12,010 nt of DNA. It comes from JBDSTW01 sp039914705. Lineage in GTDB: Bacteria; Pseudomonadota; Gammaproteobacteria; SURF-13. Below, piece after piece: positions 7,775 through 12,010 of this stretch. The notes under the pieces were generated by a model. It was given only the letters and a program-made list of their open reading frames with translations. It did not search any database and had not been told where the DNA came from. Position numbers and translations under genes: made by a program. The first letter of the stretch is position 1. Every line of letters starts with the position of its first letter. The stretch lies in assembly GCA_039914705.1 (NCBI GenBank), contig JBDSOT010000096.1:1-12010 (forward strand), in the 5' to 3' direction.

Positions 7775-10292
7775 CGAATCTAAAATTAACATCCTGATGG
7801 TGGACGATGAGCCGGCGAACCTTCTTTCACTCGAAGAGGTTCTTAAAGATCTGGGCCAAAATCTGGTGCGCGCGGCGTCCGGCGAGGAGGCCTTGCGTCT
7901 TGTTCTGAAAGACGACTATGCCGTCATTCTGCTCGATGTCCGCATGGCAGGTATGGATGGATTCGAGACAGCCACGCTGATTCGAAGCCGTGCGAAATCG
8001 CGCCAAACGCCGATCATATTTCTCACTGGTCTGGATCAGGATATAGCACAGACCTTCCGCGGTTATGAGGTCGGTGCCGTGGACTACATGGTCAAGCCCA
8101 TTGTGCCAGAGATACTGAAATCCAAGGTGGCGGTATTTGTCGAGCTTTACCATAAAACTCTGGAGATCAGGGTTCAGGAGCAGAAATACCGCAAGATTTT
8201 CGAATCCTTTCCTGATATTTATTTCCGCACTGACATGGCCGGTACACTTATGCTGGTTAGTCCTTCTATTTTTGTTGAGCTGGGATATGAGCCTGATGAG
8301 GTCATGGGACGCTCCATCGCGCAGCTATTTGTCGACACTGCGGTCGCTGAGGCCCTTATCCAGGCGCTGAGTGGATCGGATTCAATTAAGGATTTCGAGG
8401 TATGTCTACTTGCCAGAGACGGCCGAAAGGTGGATTTTTCCGTGAATGCCCATACGGTGCACGGACATAAAAATGATGCCGTTGCGCTTGAGGGTGCATT
8501 GCGTAATATCACCGAACGTAAGGAAGTCGAACGTCTGCGCGTCGAAGAATCCATGCGGGAACAGAGCCGTATACTGCAATCGATACTCGATAGCATGGGC
8601 GATGGCGTGGTAGTGGCGGATACCTCGGGAAGTTTCCTGTTATTCAACCCCGCAGCCGAGACTATCACCGGCGTAACCTCGATGAGCCTGGCTGATTGGG
8701 AAAACCAGTTCAGTGCCTACCTGCCGGATATGCTCACGCCCTATCCAAAAAGCCAAATTCCGTTGACGCGCGCGATCCGAGGGGAAGTGGTGGACGGTGC
8801 GGAGGTTTATTTGCTATCCGATAAAATTCCCCACGGCAAATGGCTGAGCATCAATGCGCGCCCACTGAAAGACGGTGACGGCAAACTATATGGGGGAGTG
8901 GCCGTTTTTCGAGATGTTACCGACAACAAGCAAAGCGAGCAGCGTCTTGCTTATCTCGCCCAATATGACCCGCTCACCGGTCTGCCGAACCGCAACTTAT
9001 TTCGCGACCGCTTTATTCAGGCCATGGCGCGCGCGTCACGCGGTGAACAACTGGTGGCGTTGATGTTCCTGGATCTTGATCATTTCAAAGGCATTAATGA
9101 CAGCCTGGGACATGAGGCGGGCGACCTATTGCTCAAGGCCGTTGCCGAACGGCTTAATGCCTGTGTTCGACAAAGCGATACGGTGGCGCGCCTGGGCGGT
9201 GACGAGTTCACCGTCATCCTTGAAGGGCGTGTGAATGTAGAGCACGTTACCGTGGTTGCCCAGAAAATTATTGAGGGCATGATGCCGTCATTTAAATTGG
9301 GCGATAGCGAGGTATTTATTACTACCAGCATTGGTATCGTTATTTATTGTGGCGAAGATGGTTACGATACCGATACCTTAATAAAAAATGCCGATACCGC
9401 GATGTATCACGCCAAGGAACATGGGCGCAATAATTTTCAGATGTTTACCCCACAAATGCACGACAAATCCTTTGGTCGCCTGACCGCTGAAAACAATCTG
9501 CGCCGCGCCATGGAGCGCGACGAACTAACGGTACATTACCAACCGCAAATCGATATGAGCACGGGGAGGATCACAGGTGCCGAGGCCTTGTTACGTTGGC
9601 AACCCGCCGATTCCGTGCTCCTGTTGCCCTCACACTTTATCGAGATGGCAGAGGAAACCGGATTAATCGGGCCTATTGGGGAGTGGGTGCTGGAGACCGC
9701 GTGCAGACAAAACAAGGCTTGGCAAGACGAAGGCCTGCCGCCATTACGTGTCGCCGTAAACTTTTCGGCCCGTCAACTCACACAGGACAATCTTGTTGAT
9801 GTGATCAAACGCATACTGGACGAAACCGGTCTGGATCCTTATTACCTCGACATGGAGATTACCGAGGATCATTTAATGAAAAATATCCAGGCGAGCAGCC
9901 TTATTATCGGGGAATTAAAGGCCATGGGGATCAATATCTCGCTTGATGACTTTGGCACCGGTTATTCCTCGCTGAGTTATCTCAAGCATTTCCCGCTCGA
10001 CACTCTGAAGATAGATGAGTCGTTCGTACGGAATATCGCCACCGACCCTCAAGATGCCGCAATTGCAACGACCATTATCGAACTTGCTCACGGTCTGAAT
10101 TTCAAGGTCATCGCGGAAGGAGTAGAGACCCTGGAGCAACAGGAGTTTCTGCGGGCCAAGGGTTGCGATGGTATGCAAGGCTATTTATTTAGCCATCCCG
10201 TGACGGCCGAAGAATTTGCGAAGTTGTTGGAAATGGAACAGCAGTGCACGGGCAGCAGCAAAAAAAAGAAACAGAAATCTTACCCGAACTAA
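7767..10292 (+). CDS. Response regulator with PAS-PAS-GGDEF-EAL cyclic di-GMP output
   Basis: This 841-residue protein has a receiver (1-125; D13, D14, phosphoacceptor D57, T87, K110), PAS domains at about 140-251 and 268-388, a GGDEF domain (about 392-555) and an EAL domain (about 575-830). The diguanylate cyclase half has the intact GGDEF motif (477-481) and an RxxD inhibitory site (R468-D471). The phosphodiesterase half has EAL (606-608), N665, DDFGTG (D727, D728), K748 and E784, so both activities look possible. It ends in a lysine-rich tail (SSKKKKQKS). The GTG start overlaps the cheB end by 8 bp and has no strong ribosome binding site, pointing to coupling. The start is right because the first receiver strand begins at residue 7. 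It is the likely output of the poly-HAMP kinase, changing cyclic di-GMP level. Which activity dominates cannot be read from sequence. Confidence 0.94.
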   Translation: MHNESKINILMVDDEPANLLSLEEVLKDLGQNLVRAASGEEALRLVLKDDYAVILLDVRMAGMDGFETATLIRSRAKSRQTPIIFLTGLDQDIAQTFRGYEVGAVDYMVKPIVPEILKSKVAVFVELYHKTLEIRVQEQKYRKIFESFPDIYFRTDMAGTLMLVSPSIFVELGYEPDEVMGRSIAQLFVDTAVAEALIQALSGSDSIKDFEVCLLARDGRKVDFSVNAHTVHGHKNDAVALEGALRNITERKEVERLRVEESMREQSRILQSILDSMGDGVVVADTSGSFLLFNPAAETITGVTSMSLADWENQFSAYLPDMLTPYPKSQIPLTRAIRGEVVDGAEVYLLSDKIPHGKWLSINARPLKDGDGKLYGGVAVFRDVTDNKQSEQRLAYLAQYDPLTGLPNRNLFRDRFIQAMARASRGEQLVALMFLDLDHFKGINDSLGHEAGDLLLKAVAERLNACVRQSDTVARLGGDEFTVILEGRVNVEHVTVVAQKIIEGMMPSFKLGDSEVFITTSIGIVIYCGEDGYDTDTLIKNADTAMYHAKEHGRNNFQMFTPQMHDKSFGRLTAENNLRRAMERDELTVHYQPQIDMSTGRITGAEALLRWQPADSVLLLPSHFIEMAEETGLIGPIGEWVLETACRQNKAWQDEGLPPLRVAVNFSARQLTQDNLVDVIKRILDETGLDPYYLDMEITEDHLMKNIQASSLIIGELKAMGINISLDDFGTGYSSLSYLKHFPLDTLKIDESFVRNIATDPQDAAIATTIIELAHGLNFKVIAEGVETLEQQEFLRAKGCDGMQGYLFSHPVTAEEFAKLLEMEQQCTGSSKKKKQKSYPN

Positions 10293-10403
10293 CATTTTCA
10301 CAACGGTACACAGGTCAAAATTTACCTGGTTACTATCTTCAACATTCCTTGTCCCAACAGCTAAACTCCGCGGCTCCATTAGCTACATTAGAATAACCCG
10401 CAT

Positions 10404-11363
10404 ATGACCATTACCGAACTTCGTTACATTGTTGCCGTGGCCCGCGAACGTCACTTCGGGCGTGCTGCGAAGGCTTGTTTCGTCAGCCAACCTACGCTGA
10501 GTCTCGCGGTGCGCAAACTCGAAATGGAATTGGACATTAGCCTGTTCGAGCGCGGCACCCATGAGGTTACCATAACAGCGATCGGCGAACGTATTGTCGA
10601 ACAGGCGCAACGTGTGCTGGAGGAGGCCGCTGCCATCAAGCAAATTGCCCAACAGGGTAAGGACCAATTAACAGGCGCCTTGCGCATGGGCGTGATTTAC
10701 ACCATCGGGCCTTATTTGTTGCCGCACTTAATTCCCATTTTGCACGCCGAAGCGCCGCGCATGCCGCTGATGATCGAGGAAAACTTCACCGCACGCTTGA
10801 GCGAACTGTTAAAGCAAGGCGACCTGGATGTAATTGTACTGTCGCTGCCCTTCGATGAGGCGGGCATAGTTACTCAAAGCCTGTATGACGAGTCCTTTCA
10901 GGTTGTGTTTCCCGCCGATCATGTCTGGAAAAACCATAAATCCATCAAGGCCGAGGAGCTTGCCGAGCAGAATCTGCTGTTGCTCGGCGCTGGACATTGC
11001 TTTCGCGACCAGGTTCTCAATGCGTGCCCGGCACTCAATCGTTTCAGTGCCACGCCCGGAAGCATTCAGCGCACGCTTGAAGGCAGTTCGCTGGAAACGA
11101 TTCGCCATATGGTAGCTTCCGGGGTGGGCGTTACCGTGCTTCCCTGCACATCCACGACCCTGCATCAAGCCGAAAGCCGTCTCATTGGTGTGCGGCCCTT
11201 CGCCGACCCTATACCCACGCGCCGCGTTGCCTTGGCTTGGCGTAAGAGTTTTCCCCGGCCCCAAGCCATTGAAGTCGTGCGCCAAGCCATACTGGCCTGC
11301 CCGTTATCCTGTGTCGTTATGTTGGACGCAACCCCCACCACACCACGCACACAATATAGTTAA
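10404..11363 (+). CDS. oxyR: OxyR-type peroxide-sensing LysR regulator
   Basis: A 319-residue LysR-family activator. The winged-helix DNA-binding domain covers about 1-60 (FGRAAKACFVSQPTLSLAVRKLE), followed by a linker helix and the periplasmic-binding-protein-like domain. The sensing motif GHCFRDQVLNAC puts Cys199 and Cys208 at exactly the E. coli OxyR positions, with H198, R201, D202 and T100 also kept. On exposure to hydrogen peroxide these cysteines form a disulphide that switches the tetramer to its activating form. The C-terminus is about 14 residues longer than E. coli OxyR (305 aa). The ATG at 10404 gives a family-standard N-terminus but has no clear Shine-Dalgarno sequence. An OxyR-like site overlaps its own stop codon, upstream of the rubrerythrin gene. 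Confidence 0.95.
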   Translation: MTITELRYIVAVARERHFGRAAKACFVSQPTLSLAVRKLEMELDISLFERGTHEVTITAIGERIVEQAQRVLEEAAAIKQIAQQGKDQLTGALRMGVIYTIGPYLLPHLIPILHAEAPRMPLMIEENFTARLSELLKQGDLDVIVLSLPFDEAGIVTQSLYDESFQVVFPADHVWKNHKSIKAEELAEQNLLLLGAGHCFRDQVLNACPALNRFSATPGSIQRTLEGSSLETIRHMVASGVGVTVLPCTSTTLHQAESRLIGVRPFADPIPTRRVALAWRKSFPRPQAIEVVRQAILACPLSCVVMLDATPTTPRTQYS

Positions 11364-11392
11364 ATACTATCAGTACATTTTGTACAATTAAT
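11356..11392 (+). promoter_or_regulatory. OxyR binding site upstream of the rubrerythrin gene
   Basis: ATAGTTAAATACTAT (11356-11370) matches the OxyR half-site ATAGNTNNNANCTAT at all outer positions and at the inner T, missing only the inner A. A second half-site at the proper 7-bp spacing (11378-11392) is weak. It keeps the inner T and A and a few outer bases. The site covers the oxyR stop codon (11361-11363) and ends at the presumed -35 region of the next gene, the usual place for OxyR activation. Confidence 0.6.
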
Positions 11393-11421
11393 TAGATTAA
11401 TAGCTGAATCCTCCCTATCAT
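11393..11421 (+). promoter_or_regulatory. Candidate OxyR-dependent promoter of rubrerythrin
   Basis: TATCAT (11416-11421) matches five of six -10 bases. The hexamer 17 bp upstream, TAGATT (11393-11398), is a poor -35. A weak -35 abutting an OxyR site is typical of OxyR-activated promoters. This would leave a leader of about 25-30 nt before the ATG at 11455. Confidence 0.5.
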
Positions 11422-11440
11422 GCCCTCTCCCATGATTAAC

Positions 11441-11448
11441 AAGAGGAG
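11441..11448 (+). promoter_or_regulatory. Ribosome binding site of rubrerythrin
   Basis: AAGAGGAG, 6 nt before the ATG at 11455, is strong compared with the weak sites of oxyR and the signalling genes, suggesting high expression when induced. Confidence 0.8.
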
Positions 11449-11454
11449 TCAACG

Positions 11455-11925
11455 ATGAAACCTGAATCGATTACCGTTAAAAACATAGAATCTGCCTTCG
11501 CGGGTGAGTCTATGGCGCATATCAAGTATCTGTACTTTGCCCGCGTCGCGCGCGATCACGGCGACGTGGAAACCGCCAAGGTCTTCGAAGAGACCGCGGC
11601 GCAAGAGGTGCAGCATGCCTTCGGTCACATGGACTTGCTTTATCCCAGAACCGGGATGGACGTAAAGAAGTGTCTCACTATGGCAATTGAAGGCGAGACC
11701 TATGAATACACTGAAATGTATCCGTCGTTTCGTCATATGGCCGAAGAGGAGAGTAATTTCGCGGCGGCGGCCGAGTTTGACGGCCAGATCGCCGAGTCTA
11801 GGGAGCACGCCGAAATCTTTAAGGCAACCTTGGAAAAAGCGGCCAAACGCTTCGCGGCCTTGACCAAGGTCGAAGAGCGGCATGCCAATAATTACCGCGC
11901 GACGCTTGCCAAGGTCAGCGCGTAA
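11455..11925 (+). CDS. Rubrerythrin, diiron domain only
   Basis: A 156-residue four-helix ferritin-like protein that reduces hydrogen peroxide to water at a diiron centre. All expected ligands can be placed by comparison with Desulfovibrio vulgaris rubrerythrin: E18, E51 and H54 (ExxH), E81 and E84, E114 and H118 (ExxxH). Offsets from the known ligands are constant at -2 and then -13, so the fold looks intact with a shorter middle loop. The usual C-terminal rubredoxin domain with its four cysteines is missing. A separate rubredoxin gene begins 33 bp downstream and would supply electrons. An OxyR site and a strong ribosome binding site lie upstream, fitting a peroxide-induced cytoplasmic scavenger. 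A bacterioferritin-like role is less likely given the ligand pattern. Confidence 0.93.
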   Translation: MKPESITVKNIESAFAGESMAHIKYLYFARVARDHGDVETAKVFEETAAQEVQHAFGHMDLLYPRTGMDVKKCLTMAIEGETYEYTEMYPSFRHMAEEESNFAAAAEFDGQIAESREHAEIFKATLEKAAKRFAALTKVEERHANNYRATLAKVSA

Positions 11926-11943
11926 GGTTCGAAGTTTAATATC

Positions 11944-11952
11944 AAGAGGAGG
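11944..11952 (+). promoter_or_regulatory. Ribosome binding site of rubredoxin
   Basis: AAGAGGAGG, 6 nt before the ATG at 11959, is a near-perfect Shine-Dalgarno sequence that confirms a separate start for the rubredoxin. Confidence 0.85.
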
Positions 11953-11958
11953 TTGTTC

Positions 11959-12010
11959 ATGAAAAAATGGCAATGTGTGGTGTGCGGCTTTATCTATGAC
12001 GAGGCCGTTG
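11959..12010 (+). CDS. Rubredoxin, N-terminal part (cut by window edge)
   Basis: The first 17 codons read MKKWQCVVCGFIYDEAV, with the first iron-binding pair C6 and C9 (CxxCG) and the YDE that follow in rubredoxins. Rubredoxins are about 55-residue one-iron electron carriers. Here the protein probably donates electrons to the diiron-only rubrerythrin just upstream, with which it shares a 33-bp gap and probably a transcript. The second CxxC pair lies beyond the window. A longer protein with an N-terminal rubredoxin domain cannot be excluded. Confidence 0.88.
   Translation, partial: MKKWQCVVCGFIYDEAV

Noticed and set aside
10311..10328. Inverted repeat CAGGT-N8-ACCTG between the c-di-GMP regulator and oxyR.
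   Set aside because: The stem is only 5 bp and no T-run follows, so it is not a convincing terminator. It does not match the OxyR motif. An operator is possible but unsupported.
10331..10336. TACTAT as a -10 element for oxyR.
   Set aside because: Only four of six consensus bases and no acceptable -35 at 16-18 bp. The oxyR promoter cannot be fixed from sequence.
11424..11446. CCTCT and AGAGG could pair and hide the rubrerythrin ribosome binding site.
   Set aside because: Five base pairs with a 13-nt loop is too weak to claim as a regulatory RNA structure.

Overview
The window looks like part of a proteobacterial chromosome of moderate GC, most likely a gamma- or betaproteobacterium. The evidence is a CCA-encoding tRNA-Leu, an OxyR whose two redox cysteines fall at exactly the Escherichia coli positions (199 and 208), and the style of the Che and GGDEF/EAL signalling proteins. 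No 16S rRNA or other taxonomic marker is present, so the assignment is an inference.

Layout. (1) Positions 1-165: an intact tRNA-Leu(UAA), preceded 78 bp upstream by what looks like a broken copy of the 5' part of a tRNA-Leu. (2) 166-527: an AT-rich gap with a plausible promoter (TTGGGT-18-TACAAT) for the next gene. (3) 528-10292: a tightly packed four-gene signalling cluster, all on the + strand. It encodes a 1936-residue soluble hybrid histidine kinase with nine tandem 92-residue HAMP repeat units, a GAF domain, a 28-residue-periodic coiled coil, a kinase core and three receiver domains. It is followed by a CheR methyltransferase, a CheB methylesterase lacking the usual receiver domain, and a response regulator with REC-PAS-PAS-GGDEF-EAL architecture. 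Junctions are +12 bp, -1 bp and -8 bp, so the last three genes are probably translationally coupled. (4) 10404-12010: an oxidative-stress block with oxyR, a rubrerythrin made of the diiron domain only, and the start of a separate rubredoxin gene cut by the window edge. A good OxyR half-site overlaps the oxyR stop codon, directly upstream of a TATCAT -10 element for the rubrerythrin gene.

How the genes may work together. In the signalling cluster, the poly-HAMP kinase probably senses a cytoplasmic cue. CheR and CheB have no chemoreceptor, CheA or CheW nearby, so the obvious candidate substrate is the kinase itself (inference). The GGDEF/EAL response regulator would be the output and would change cyclic di-GMP level. 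No HPt domain is present, so direct phosphotransfer from the kinase to this receiver is a reasonable guess. In the second block, oxidised OxyR would activate the rubrerythrin/rubredoxin pair, giving an NAD(P)H-linked peroxide reductase route.

The most interesting points are the long poly-HAMP array with a local homogenisation tract, the kinase-CheR-CheB-c-di-GMP arrangement without an MCP, and the OxyR site serving a rubrerythrin operon.
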